Of a stretch of DNA of 64,000 nt, positions 12,601 to 27,600 are shown in pieces. How positions within the stretch are numbered: the first letter of the stretch is position 1; every line of letters starts with the position of its first letter. Source of the stretch: Bathymodiolus brooksi (lineage: Eukaryota > Mollusca > Bivalvia > Mytilida > Modiolidae); contig OY804580.1 of NCBI GenBank assembly GCA_963680875.1, forward strand, positions 113,277,534 to 113,341,533. Reading direction: 5' to 3'. The notes beneath the pieces are model-generated. The model did no database searches, was not told the origin of the DNA, and saw only the letters and a list, made by a program, of their open reading frames with translations. The position numbers and the translations under genes are program-made.

Positions 12601-15600
12601 TGATGTGTTATATAGAGGTGCCCTTTATAGACAGTGATGTGTTATATAGAGGTGCCCTTTATAGACTATGATGTGTTATATAGAGGTGCCCTTTATAGAC
12701 TATGATGTGTTATATAGAGGTGCCCTTTATAGACTATGATGTGTTATATAGAGGTGCCCTTTATAGACTATGATGTGTTATATAGAGGTGCCCTTTATAG
12801 ACTATGATCTGTTATATAGAGGTGCCCTTTATAGACTATGATGTGTTATATAGAGGTGCCCTTTATAGACTATGATGTGTTATATAGAGGTGCCCTTTAT
12901 AGACTATGATGTGTTATATAGAGGTGCCCTTTATAGACAGTGATGTGTTATATAGAGGTGCCCTTTATAGACTATGATGTGTTATATAGAGGTGCCCTTT
13001 ATAGACTATGATGTGTTATATAGAGGTGCCCTTTATAGACTATGATGTGTTATATAGAGGTGCCCTTTATAGACAGTGATGTGTTATATAGAGGTGCCCT
13101 TTATAGACTGATGTGTTATATAGAGGTGCCCTTTATAGACTATGATGTGTTATATAGAGGTGCCCTTTATAGACTATGATGTGTTATATAGAGGTGCCCT
13201 TTATAGACAGTGATGTGTTATATAGAGGTGTCCTTTATAGACAGTGATGTGTTATATAGAGGTGCCCTTTATAGACTATGATGTGTTATATAGAGGTGCC
13301 CTTTATAGACTATGATGTGTTATATAGAGGTGCCCTTTATAGACAGTGATGTGTTATATAGAGGTGTCCTTTATAGACAGTGATGTGTTATATAGAGGTG
13401 CCCTTTATAGACTATGATGTGTTATATAGAGGTGCCCTTTATAGACTATGATGTGTTATATAGAGGTGCCCTTTATGGACAGTGCTGTGTTATATAGAGG
13501 TGCCCTTTATAGACTATGATGTGCTATATAGAGGTGCCCTTTATAGACTATGATGTGTTATATAGAGGTGCCCTTTATAGACTATGATGTGTTATATAGA
13601 GGTGCCCTTTATAGACAGTGATGTGTTATATAGAGGTGCCCTTTATAGACTATGATCTGTTATATAGAGGTGCCCTTTATAGACTATGATGTGTTATATA
13701 GAGGTGCCCTTTATAGACAGTGATGTGTTATATAGAGGTGTCCTTTATAGACAGTGATGTGTTATATAGAGGTGCCCTTTATAGACTATGATGTGTTATA
13801 TAGAGGTGCCCTTTATAGACTATGATGTGTTATATAGAGGTGCCTTTTATGGACAGTGCTGTGTTATATAGAGGTGCCCTTTATAGACTATGATGTGTTA
13901 TATAGAGGTGCCCTTTATAGACTATGATGTGTTATATAGAGGTGCCCTTTATAGACTATGATGTGTTATATAGAGGTGCCCTTTATAGACAGTGATGTGT
14001 TATATAGAGGTGCCCTTTATAGACTATGATCTATTATATAGAGGTGCCCTTTATAGACTATGATGTGTTATATAGAGGTGCCCTTTATAGACTATGATGT
14101 GTTATATAGAGGTGCCCTTTATAGACAGTGATGTGTTATATAGAGGTGTCCTTTATAGACTATGATGTGTTATATAGAGGTGCCCTTTATAGACTATGAT
14201 CTGTTATATAGAGGTGCCCTTTATAGAGAATGATGTGTTATATAGAGGTGCCCTTTATAGACTATGATGTGTTATATAGAGGTGTCCTTTATAGACTATG
14301 ATGTGTTATATAGAGGTGCCCTTTATAGACAGTGATGTGTTATATAGAGGTGTCCTTTATAGACTATGATGTGTTATATAGAGGTGCCCTTTATAGACTA
14401 TGATGTGTTATATAGAGGTGCCCTTTATAGACTATGATGTGTTATATAGAGGTGCCCTTTATAGACAGTGATGTGTTATATAGAGGTGCCCTTTATAGAC
14501 TATGATGTGTTATATAGAGGTGCCCTTTATAGACTATGATGTGTTATATAGAGGTGCCCTTTATAGACTATGATGTGTTATATAGAGGTGCCCTTTATAG
14601 ACTATGATGTGTTATATAGAGGTGCCCTTTATAGACTATGATGTGTTATATAGAGGTGCCCTTTATAGACTATGATGTGTTATATAGAGGTGCCCTTTAT
14701 AGACAATGATGTGTTATATAGAGGTGCCCTTTATAGACTATGATGTGTTATATAGAGGTGCCCTTTATAGACTATGATGTGTTATATAGAGGTGCCCTTT
14801 ATAGACAATGATGTGTTATATAGAGGTGCCCTTTATAGACTATGATGTGTTATATAGAGGTGCCCTTTATAGACAATGATGTGTTATATAGAGGTGCCCT
14901 TTATAGACTATGATGTGTTATATAGAGGTGCCCTTTATAGACTATGATGTGTTATATAGAGATGCCCTTTATAGACAGTGATGTGTTATATAGAGGTGCC
15001 CTTTATAGACAGTGATGTGTTATATAGAGGTGCCCTTTATAGACAATGATGTGTTATATAGAGGTGCCCTTTATAGACAGTGATGTGTTATATAGAGGTG
15101 CCCTTTATAGACAATGATGTGTTATATAGAGGTGCCCTTTAAAGCCGGTTTGACTATTGTTATATAGCGTCCTTATACTCTTTTTTTATATTTTCAGCTG
15201 ACCAGATTACAAAAAGAAAATGACACTTTGATAGGAAAACATTCAAAATATGCTGAACAACTTCAAAATGAAGACATCAACTTACCCAATAATATGGAGG
15301 TATGTCATGTAGTAACCTTAGCTAGAGTTACCCCAGAAAAATATATTCTAATGAAAAGGCTCTTTAATTACCAAGGTACACATTTTTGGATACTTGCATT
15401 TCATCTAATAAAGTAAAGTAAAGTAAATTTTATTTCAAGTCGGCACATATATACATTTAACAAATAACATGACCTTAATGAAGCTCATAAAACTGACTAT
15501 AACATATATACAAGAAAACATAATTTGTTAAAACAGGCAAGGACAGATAAATCAAATATGAGTTCATAAAAAACAAGTAAGATCACATAAAAAGCAAATA

Positions 15601-18600
15601 AGATCACATTAATATTGTATTAATAACTATATACTTTTTTGTTGAGAAATTACGTATATCAAAAGTAGGATTAATATACATGTAGAAATGGCATGTCTCA
15701 AACATTTTTTTAAATACATATTGGTATTTAAATAGTAATTGTTATCATATAATAAATTATTTTGTAATATTTTATGACATCAATGAGGCCTCCTATTGTC
15801 TTGTTAGATTTCTGCACAAATTTCTTTTTTTTTGCCTTAAGAGAAGGCTTATTATTAAGTTTAAGCAGTTTACAAAGACTTGTGGGTAAAATTCAAACAT
15901 GATCTGAAGATAAATATTTATCACTGTATAAATTTTCAAGGAAATTGAGGAATATTTTGGTAAAGATATCTGACACTGCAGGGGTACAATACTTCCCTCA
16001 GATATCAGATACTGTTTATCTTTAATTACTTTGTCAAGATATCTGACACTGCAGGGGTACAATACTTCCCTCAGATATCAGATACCATTTATCTTTAATT
16101 ACTTTGTCAAGATATCTGACACTGCAGGGGTACAATACTTCCCTCAGATATCAGATACCGTTTATCTTTAATTACTTTGTCAAGATATCTGACACTGCAG
16201 AGGTACAATACTTTCTTCAGATATTAGATACAGATTACCTTTAATTACTTTGTCAAGATATCAGATAATTTTGTAGCAAACAGGAGTAAGTATGACAAAC
16301 AAAACCCTCCATCAATGATAATCTTTACCACCTTATCACCACTTCATTAAGCTTAAAATATAATAATTCTATAAACTGCAAATCTCTCTTACCTGCAATG
16401 CATTATTGAAGGAAAAACTGTTCAAAATATTGCTAAATAAGTGAGTGAGTGAATGATATCATAGTGATAACACGTTACATTTTGATGAGATGATGATTTC
16501 TAGTTTGTACTAGACTAACATGCTTAGTTGAATTTGTATATAATGCTAACTCACTGTAACAACAGAAGCAGCAGATTCCAAATATGATATTTACTTAGAT
16601 ATACCATACAATTATTTACTGCAGACTGAATTTAAATGAATTCACTGCTGTTTGGTCACATGGAAATGAAATGTAAAATTAAAGTTGCACATCTCACACG
16701 AGTCAAATTATTGCTGCTACATTTTTCCTCCCTGCACAATTATACACTTGATGGGGTTCTAGAGTTGTTTGAGCCATTGTCACAATTATACACTTGATGG
16801 GGTTCTAGAGTTGTTTGAGCCATTGTCACAATTATACACTTGATGGGGTTCTAGAGTTGTTTGAGCCGTTGTCACAATTATACACTTGATGGGGTTCTAG
16901 AGTTGTTTGAGCCATTGTCACAATTATACACTTGATGGGGTTCTAGAGTTGTTTGAGACGTTGTCACAATTATACACTTGATGGGGTTCTAGAGTTGTTT
17001 GAGCCATTGTCACAATTATACACTTGATGGGGTTCTAGAGTTGTTTGAGCCGTTGTCACAATTATACACTTGATGGAGTTCTAGAGTTGTGTGAGCCGTT
17101 GTCACAATTATACACTTGATGGGGTTCTATTTTGTAATATTTTATGACATCAATGAGGCCTCCTATTGTCTTGTTATATTTCTGCACAAATTTCTTTTTT
17201 TTTGCCTTAAGAGAAGGCTTATTATTAAGTTTAAGCAGTTTACAAAGACTTGTGGGTAAAATTCAAACATGATCTGAAGATAAATATTTATCACTGTATA
17301 AATTTTCAAGGAAATTGAGGAATATTTTGGTAAAGATATCTGACACTGCAGGGGTACAATACTTCCCTCAGATATCAGATACTGTTTATCTTTAATTACT
17401 TTGTCAAGATATCTGACACTGCAGGGGTACAATACTTCCCTCAGATATCAGATACCATTTATCTTTAATTACTTTGTCAAGATATCTGACACTGCAGAGG
17501 TACAATACTTTCTTCAGATATTAGATACAGATTACCTTTAATTACTTTGTCAAGATATCAGATAATTTTGTAGCAAACAGGAGTAAGTATGACAAACAAA
17601 ACCCTCCATCAATGATAATCTTTACCACCTTATCACCACTTCATTAAGCTTAAAATATAATAATTCTATAAACTGCAAATCTCTCTTACCTGCAATGCAT
17701 TATTGAAGGAAAAACTGTTCAAAATATTGCTAAATAAGTGAGTGAGTGAATGATATCATAGTGATAACACGTTACATTTTGATGAGATGATGATTTCTAG
17801 TTTGTACTAGACTAACATGCTTAGTTGAATTTGTATATAATGCTAACTCACTGTAACAACAGAAGCAGCAAATTCCAAATATGATATTTACTTAGATATA
17901 CCATACAATTATTTACTGCAAACTGAATTTAAATGAATTCACTGCTGTTTGGTCACATGGAAATGAAATGTAAAATTAAAGTTGCACATCTCACACGAGT
18001 CAAATTATTGCTGCTACATTTTTCCTCCCTGCACAATTATACACTTGATGGGGTTCTAGAGTTGTTTGAGCCGTTGTCACAATTATACACTTGATGGGGT
18101 TCTAGAGTTGTTTGAGCCATTGTCACAATTATACACTTGATGGGGTTCTAGAGTTGTTTGAGCCGTTGTCACAATTATACACTTGATGGGGTTATAGAGT
18201 TGTTTGAGCCGTTGTCACAATTATACACTTGATGGGGTTCTAGAGTTGTTTGAGCCATTGTCACAGTTATACACTTGATGGGGTTCTAGAGTTGTTTGAG
18301 CCGTTGTCACAATTATACACTTGATGGGGTTCTAGAGTTGTTTGAGCCATTGTCACAATTATACACTTGATGGGGTTTTAGAGTTGTTTGAGCCGTTGTC
18401 ACAATTATACACTTGATGGGGTTCTAGAGTTGTTTGAGCTGTTGTCACAATTATACACTTGATGGGGTTCTAGAGTTGTTTGAGCCGTTGTCACAATTAT
18501 ACACTTGATGGAGTTCTAGAGTTGTGTGAGCCGTTGTCACAATTATACACTTGATGGGGTTCTATTTTGTAATATTTTATGACATCAATGAGGCCTCCTA

Positions 18601-21600
18601 TTGTCTTGTTAGATTTCTGCACAAATTTCTTTTTTTTTGCCTTAAGAGAAGGCTTATTATTAAGTTTAAGCAGTTTACAAAGACTTGTGGGTAAAATTCA
18701 AACATGATCTGAAGATAAATATTTATCACTGTATAAATTTTCAAAGAAATTGAGGAATATTTTGGTAAAGATATCTGACACTGCAGGGGTACAATACTTC
18801 CCTCAGATATCAGATACTGTTTATCTTTAATTACTTTGTCAAGATATCTGACACTGCAGGGGTACAATACTTCCCTCAGATATCAGATACCATTTATCTT
18901 TAATTACTTTGTCAAGATATCTGACACTGCAGAGGTACAATACTTTCTTCAGATATTAGATACAGATTACCTTTAATTACTTTGTCAAGATATCAGATAA
19001 TTTTGTAGCAAACAGGAGTAAGTATGACAAACAAAACCCTCCATCAATGATAATCTTTACCACCTTATCACCACTTCATTAAGCTTAAAATATAATAATT
19101 CTATAAACTGCAAATCTCCCTTACCTGCAATGCATTATTGAAGGAAAAACTGTTCAAAATATTGCTAAATAAGTGAGTGAGTGAATGATATCATAGTGAT
19201 AACACGTTACATTTTGATGAGATGATGATTTCTAATTTGTACTAGACTAACATGCTTAGTTGAATTTGTATATAATGCTAACTCACTGTAACAACAGAAG
19301 CAGCAAATTCCAAATATGATATTTACTTAGATATACCATACAATTATTTACTGCAGACTGAATTTAAATGAATTCACTGCTGTTTGGTCACATGGAAATG
19401 AAATGTAAAATTAAAGTTGCACATCTCACACGAGTCAAATTATTGCTGCTACATTTTTCCTCCCTGCACAATTATACACTTGATGGGGTTCTAGAGTTGT
19501 TTGAGCCATTGTCACAATTATACACTTGATGGGGTTCTAGAGTTGTGTGAGCCATTGTCACAGTTATACACTTGATGGGGTTCTAGAGTTGTTTGAGCCG
19601 TTGTCACAATTATACACTTGATGGGGTTCTAGAGTTGTTTGAGACGTTGTCACAATTATACACTTGATGGGGTTCTAGAGTTGTTTGAGCCATTGTCACA
19701 ATTATACACTTGATGGGGTTCTAGAGTTGTTTGAGCCATTGTCACAGTTATACACTTGATGGGGTTCTAGAGTTGTGTGAGCCGTTGTCACAATTATACA
19801 CTTGATGGGGTTCTAGAGTTGTTTGAGCCATTGTCACAATTATACACTTGATGGGGTTCTAGAGTTGTTTGAGCCGTTGTCACAATTATACACTTGATGG
19901 GGTTCTAGAGTTGTTTGAGCCGTTGTCACAATTATACACTTGATGGGGTTCTAGAGTTGTTTGAGCCGTTGTCACAATTATTCACTTGATGGGGTTCTAG
20001 AGTTGTTTGAGCCGTTGTCACAATTATACACTTGATGGGGTTCTAGAGTTGTTTGAGCCATTGTCACAATTATGCACTTGATGGGGTTCTAGAGTTGTTT
20101 GAACCATTGTCACAATTATACACTTGATGGGGTTCTAGAGTTGTTTGAGCCGTTGTCACAATTATACACTTGATGGGGTTCTAGAGTTGTTTGAGCCGTT
20201 GTCACAATTATACACTTGATGGGGTTCAAGAGTTGTTTGAGCCATTGTCACAATTATGCACTTGATGGGGTTCTAGAGTTGTTTGAGCCGTTGTCACAAT
20301 TATACACTTGATGGGGTTCTAGAGTTGTTTGAGCCGTTGTCACAATTATACACTTGATGGGGTTCTAGAGTTGTTTGAGCCATTGTCATAATTATACACT
20401 TGATGGGGTTCTAGAGTTGTTTGAGCCGTTGTCACAATTATACACTTGATGGGGTTCTAGAGTTGTTTGAGCCGTTGTCAGAATTATACACTTGATGGGG
20501 TTCTAGAGTTGTTTGAGCCATTGTCACAATTATACACTTGATGGGCTTCTAGAGTTGTTTGAGCCGTTGTCACAATTATACACTTGATGGGCTTCTATGT
20601 TGTTTGAGCCGTTGTCACAATTATACACTTGATGGGGTTCTAGAGTTGTTTGAGCCGTTGTCACAATTATACACTTGATGGGCTTCTAGAGTTGTTGGAG
20701 CAGTTGTCACAATTATACACTTGATGGGGTTCTAGAGTTGTTTGAGCCGTTGTCACAATTATACACTTGATGGGGTTCTAGAGTTGTTTGAGCCATTGTC
20801 ACAATTATACACTTGATGGGGTTCTAGAGTTGTTTGAGCCGTTGTCACAATTATACACTTGATGGGGTTCTAGAGTTGTTTGAGCCATTGTCACAATTAT
20901 ACACTTGATGGGGTTCTAGAGTTGTTTGAGCCATTGTCACAATTATACACTTGATGGGGTTCTAGAGTTGATTGAGCCGTTGTCACAATTATACACTTGA
21001 TGGGGTTCTAGAGTTGTTTGACCCATTGTCACAATTATACACTTGATGGGGTTCTAGAGTTGTTTGAGCCGTTGTCACAATTATACACTTGATGGGGTTC
21101 TAGAGTTGTTTGAGCCATTGTCACAATTATACACTTGATGGGGTTCTAGAGTTGTTTGAGCCATTGTCACAATTATACACTTGATGGGCTTCTAGAGTTG
21201 TTTGAGCCGTTGTCACAATTATACACTTGATGGGCTTCTATGTTGTTTGAGCCGTTGTCACAATTATACACTTGATGGGGTTCTAGAGTTGTTTGAGCCG
21301 TTGTCACAATTATACACTTGATGGGCTTCTAGAGTTGTTTGAGCAGTTGTCACAATTATACACTTGATGGGGTTCTAGAGTTGTTTGAGCCGTTGTCACA
21401 ATTATACACTTGATTGGGTTCTAGAGTTGTTTGAGCCATTGTCACAATTATACACTTGATGGGGTTCTAGAGTTGTTTGAGCCGTTGTCACAATTATACA
21501 CTTGATGGGGTTCTAGAGTTGTGTGAGCCGTTGTCACAATTATACACTTGATGGGGTTCTAGAGTTGTGTGAGCCGTTGTCACAATTATACAATTGATGG

Positions 21601-24600
21601 GGTTCTAGAGTTGTTTGAGCCGTTGTCACAATTATTCACTTGATGGGGTTCTAGAGTTGTTTGAGCCATTGTCACAATTATACACTTGATGGGGTTCTAG
21701 AGTTGTTTGAGCCGTTGTCACAATTATACACTTGATGGGGTTCTAGAGTTGTTTGAGCCGTTGTCACAATTATACACTTGATGGGGTTCTAGAGTTGTTT
21801 GAGCCGTTGTCACAATTATACACTTGATGGAGTTCTAGAGTTGTTTGAGCCGTTGTCACAATTATACACTTGATGGGGTTCTAGAGTTGTTTGAGCCATT
21901 GTCACAATTATACACTTGATGGGCTTCTAGAGTTGTTTGAGCCAAAAGACAAAAAGACAAACAATGATCTACAAAACACTAAACAATTCATAAAGCTTAA
22001 ATCTGTTTCTTTCATTATATTTTAAAGAAAAAGGTATACTTGTGATTGGTTAAAAATGTGTTTTAGAGAGATATTCATTGTAATTTGAAATAGATTTCAA
22101 CAACAATAATGCATTGAATTATAATCTGATCATAGGGTTGAGAAGACAAAATATTTTGTATGAAAAAATGATTTATTCAAAACTATGTGAACTTCATTCA
22201 TTATGAAATAAATTAATTTTAGAGTCACATGTCATTTTATACGTGTTTTGATTGGTTTAAAAAGTTGAGGTTATTTGTATATGTACTGAATCTGAAAATA
22301 GACGTCGTTCTCAAGGCATCGCGTGCCATTGTCATCAGATGATTTTCTTTAAATGAGGCACCTTTAGGGTTATTTAAATTTATTTCCGATTATTTGCCTT
22401 ATTTTGAAAAAATAAATATATTTTTCAATATCATAATAAAAAAAGTATGAATTAATTTATAAGGATTGATCGCAATTATTTGTTCGGTTCATTCGAAATA
22501 ACCTCTATCAGGTTATACACACCCTAGCGTAACCTGTGTAGCGGGTTACACATTGTGTACAACCTGATTGAGGTTATTTCTTCATGAACCGAACAAAAAT
22601 AGCGATCAATCCTTAATAAATAAAATAAATGAGTGTATTTTTAATAGGATTAATTTAAACATGTTTTTTTGCTATTGTTTTGCAAGAATTAATTTCTCAG
22701 AGCAATCTTGCATCGGAGACAAAGTCTGAGATGTGAGAGAAGTCCATTTCGAGCAAAACATTTCAAAGATAGTATGTGTGATAAAGATTTGGTGAAGTGA
22801 CATCAGTGACGTCGAAATAGCATCACATTAAAAAACAGTGATATTATGTTAATATCACGATAGTTGCTTGATAATAGATATTATCGCTGGTAAAGATCAA
22901 ATAGAAAATGTACAAATCATCAATAAAATAAAATTATAATAATTTAACAGGATATGCAGTTGTTATTGTTGAAATACCGTGAAGAGATTATACAGACCAA
23001 GGTTGCTAAGGAACACACAGAGGACATGCTAAAAAGTGAAATCATGTTCCTTAAGGACCAGATCCAAGCTGAACAACAGGAGAAAAATAATATAGAAGAA
23101 TCTCTGTCACAGGAATTATCTACTGTTCAAGAAAAGCTGGGTAAATATGAAATAAAATGAATAACAAAAAATACCACACTGTCAGAACAGTTCTAAAATC
23201 CAACAAAAAGATCGTAGAAAGAGGCAGAATTGATACCCCCAAAACACAAATGCATGACCATTCACTTTCCTGGCTTGGTGCAGGCACTTCAGTGAAAAAT
23301 GGCAGAGTTAAACTAGTTTTATTGGCCCAAAGGTAATGCATAATAGTCCATTCGTTCATGTATTTCATGTGTATTTTGTTTGGATAATGTTCTGACAAAT
23401 ATTGATATTTAATAAACGAGTGTAAACAATGTAGACAGTGTTTTTAGCTCACCTTGCCAAAGGCAAGGTGAGCTTTTGCCATCACTTAGAGTCCGTCGTC
23501 TGTCGTCCATTAACTTTTCACATTTTTATCTTCTCCTCTGAAACCCCTCAGATAAATGAACTGAAACTTGGTAGGAAGCATCTATGGAAGGTCCTCTAAA
23601 AATATTGTTCATTTCGTCCCGATCCATTAACAAACATGGCCGCCACAGGCAATTCTTGTTTCTAATTGGCAGAATTAAAAAAATCTTCTCCTCTGAAACC
23701 GCTTGGCCAAATAATCCAAAACTTGGTTACTAAGGAAGCATCTATGGAAGGTCCTCTATAAAGATTGCTCATTTCGTCCCGATCCGTTAACAAACATGGC
23801 CGCCAAAGGTGACTCTTGTTTCTGATTGGCTGATTTTTTAAATTCTTCTCCTCTGAAACTGCTTGGCCAAATGAACCGAAACTTAGTAGGAGGCATCTAT
23901 GGAAGGTCCTCTATAAAGTTGCTCATTTCGTCCCGATCCATTAACAAACATGGCCACCACAGACAATTCTTTTTTCTGATTGGTCGATTTCAAAAAATCT
24001 TCTCCTCTGAAACCACTATGCCAAATGATCCAAAACTTGGTAGGAAGCATCTATGGAAGGTCCTCTATAAAGATTGCTCATTTCGTCCCGATCCGTTAAC
24101 AAACATGGCCGACACAGGCGATTCTTGTTTCTGATTGGCTGGTTTTTTTTATTTTTCTCCTCTGAAACCGTTTGGCCAAGTGAACCGAAACTAGTTAAAT
24201 ATACTAAGCATTTTAATACATACATGTGTATACAGAACCAGGATTTGCTGATACAGTGAAACCTGTCTAAATCAAATCCTGAATAAACCAGAAAATTAAA
24301 TAATGTCCCAAAGTAGAAAATCTTTGTTATTTAAACCTGTGTAAAACGGACACCTGTCTATTCAGAACACACAAATTTGGTCCCAAGGAGGTTGGTTTTA
24401 GACAGGTTTTACTGTAATAAAGCTAATTTTCAGTCTATATTTAGCATTTTAAATGATGTTTGAATTTAAAATGAAAGCAAAATGTTGTATAATGCATTAA
24501 CAAATTTTTCCTTTTTGATTTTTAGTTGTCCAAGAAAGTCTGAAATCTGAATTGGAAAGAGAGTCTTCTGTACGGTCTGACCTTGAGAAGAAGTTGACGG

Positions 24601-27600
24601 AGTCAGAACTGTCACTGAAAAGTATACAGGCAAAGTCTAAGCAGCTTATTAATGCCTTACAACAACAGGTGGCAGAACAGTCAGAAATCAGGGTGAGTAC
24701 TGGCATAATCTTAGCAGTTAGTTAATTCCCAACAACAGGTGGCAGAACAGTCAGAAATCAGGGTGAGTACTGGCATAATCTTAGCAGCTAGTTAATTCCC
24801 AACAACAGGTGGCAGAACAGTCAGAAATCAGGGTGAGTACTGGCATAATCTTAGCAGTTAGTTAATTCCCAACAACAGGTGGGAGAACGGTCAGAAATCA
24901 GGGTGAGTACTGGCATAATCTTAGCAGCTAGTTAATTCCCAACAACAGGTGGCATAACAGTCAGAAATCAGGGTGAGTACTGGCATAATCTTAACAGCTA
25001 GTTAATTCCCAACAACAGGTGGGAGAACGGTCAGAAATCAGGGTGAGTACTGGCATAATCTTAACAGCTAGTTAGTAGTTAATTCCCAACAACAGGTTGG
25101 AGAACAGTCAGAAATCGGGGTTGGTACAGGCAAAATTTGAACAGATCATTACTTCCTTACAACAAAAAGCAGAACAGTCAGAAATCAGGGTGGGTACAAA
25201 CAAAATCTCAACAGATGCAACATTGGTCCCATTGATACACGTATACAAATAAATGAAGAAAAAAGTAAACCAAAATGGTGTCATAAGTTCACAAATGTCG
25301 CATGCAGTGTCATGGAAGGCTAGAAATAAGTTTTCATTGTTTTAACAGCTTTTTTTTTATCATAAATATACAGTACATGATAGCACTTGAAGGAACATAT
25401 ATAGTCAATCAGAAGCAATAGTTGATGATTTAGGAAACATTTTCTGTAGCATCCACCTAGAATTGAAGGGAGAAAAATTGTCTGTAGTATCATGTTATAT
25501 ACACTCGGTTTATGTGATTTTTTTTTTATTTGGAATTTGTCGTTGAAATTTGAAATAGAAAATTTACAATACGGAAAGTTTTGATTATTTCTTATTTATT
25601 AAACCAGTTTATGAAATGAGTTTTGACCTTTTTCTCTGTCCCATACATACCTCTATTTATAGTACTATAATTGAATATGACCTAAATAATGAACTCTTAT
25701 TCTTAATTGAAATGTAGTTTTAAAATCCTTTTTTTTTTCAGAGTAAGTTAGAAACTGATGTACAGAAATACAGAAATAAAGTACAATCTCTACAAATAGA
25801 CCTAGACAACAGCGAAGCAGTACAGAGAGACTTTGTAAAATTATCACAGTCATTACAGGTAAATAAACAGTCATTACAGGTAAATAAACAGTCATTTACA
25901 GGTAAATAGTCTGTCATTACAGGTAAATAAACAGATGTTACAGGTAAATAAACAGTCATTACAGGTAAATAAACAGTTGTTACAGGTAAATAAACAGTCA
26001 TTACAGGTAAATAAACAGTCATTGCAGGTAAATAAACAGTCGTTTCAGGTAAATAAAGTCATTACAGATAAGCAAGCAGTCATTACAGGTAAATAAACAG
26101 TCATTTACAGGTAAATGAAAAGTCATTACAGGTAAATAAACAGTCATTACAGGTAAATAGACTGTCATTACAGGTAAATAAACAGTCATTACAGGTAAAT
26201 AAACAGTCATTACAGGTAAATAAACAGTTGTTACAGGTAAATAAACAGTCGTTACAGGTAAATAGACTGTCATTACAGGTAAATAAATAGTCATTACAGT
26301 TAAATAGACTGTCATTACATGTAAATAAACAGTCATTACAGGTAAATAAACAGTTGTTACAGGTACCGTAACTTCTAATTAAAGCCCCCCCCCCCCCTTC
26401 TAATTAACGCCCCTCTCCCTTATTGCATTTTGACTTCTAATTAACACCCCCATTTCATAAAATGTAAACTCCACTTATCTGTACCTAATCAACAACACAG
26501 CGTGCAAGAGTTCCTAAAATAGTTACAGCGTGTGAAGAGGTTAACGCATCACTAATCAGCAATAATTGTCCAGGTAAACAAACACGTTTTCTGTCAACAT
26601 TAAAGAACTTGGCTGACGCATGTTTTCCCTTTTCTTTGGCAAATTTAAATACTTTCAACTTAAAACAAAAATTATATTTGTCATTTTGTGTCTAGCTTTA
26701 TTCTTAGATTCCATTTTAAGTAGCAGTGGGTTTTAGTAAAGTTCTTAATTTTTCAACATCATCAGCTTGTCCCGAAAATGTGTACGTACACGGTAATTCT
26801 AATTCTATATTGAAAAACTTGTTGCCGGTTACAGTTGCAAATATTTTGCCACCTCTTTTAAGAAAAAAATTAAATACTTTGCGGTGTTCAATGGGCACGT
26901 GTCCTACACATTGTCTTTATTTCCATCATTTCAAACGAGTTTCACAACAAATTTGTCATTTGGATTATGTTCTTCTCTGTCACAACGAAGTTTCTCACCG
27001 ATCTTGTATGTCCAGATTGATTTATATATGTGATAACCTCGAATAGAACTTTCAAAATTAAACTCCATTTGCTGCTCCAGGCACGTTTCTTTATGGAATT
27101 TATAAATTAAGGTCAGACCAACCCAACATGCACCGATTAACCGATATCAGAGACATTTCATTAGGTAATGTATATTGACATAGCACGTGTATATTTCTAT
27201 TGTCTGTTTCATCAAATTAACCTCATTTAACGGCTATAAAAGTCGGAAATTCGTTTCTCTAATTGACGCCCCCTATTTTAAAAATGCATTCGCCCCTGGG
27301 GCGTCTATTAGAAGAAATACGGTAAATAAACAGTCGTTACAGGTAAATAAAGTCATTACAGGTAAGCAAGCCATCATTACAGGTAAATAAACAGTCATTA
27401 CAGGTAAATAAACAGTCATTACAGGTAAATAAACAGTCATTACAGGTAAATATACTGTCATTACAGGTAAATAAACAGTCATTACAGGTAAATAAACAGT
27501 CATTACAGGTAAATAAACAGTTGTTACAGGTAAATAAACAGTCATTACAGGTAAATAAACAGTAGAAACAGTAAAATACAGTCATTATAGGCAAATGAAC

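Noticed and set aside
10755..15140. CRISPR-like regular repeats
   Set aside because: Units are directly adjacent with no unique spacers, the sequence is clearly eukaryotic, and the array is inside a transposon-like element in an intron.
15793..18867. Identical 89-codon minus-strand ORF seen three times
   Set aside because: It recurs only because the 1.4-kb block is triplicated; it includes the 73-bp repeats and has no family resemblance.
23826..24259. Overlapping ORFs in the intron 9 element
   Set aside because: They follow the approximately 155-bp repeats of a non-coding dispersed element and repeat the same peptide.
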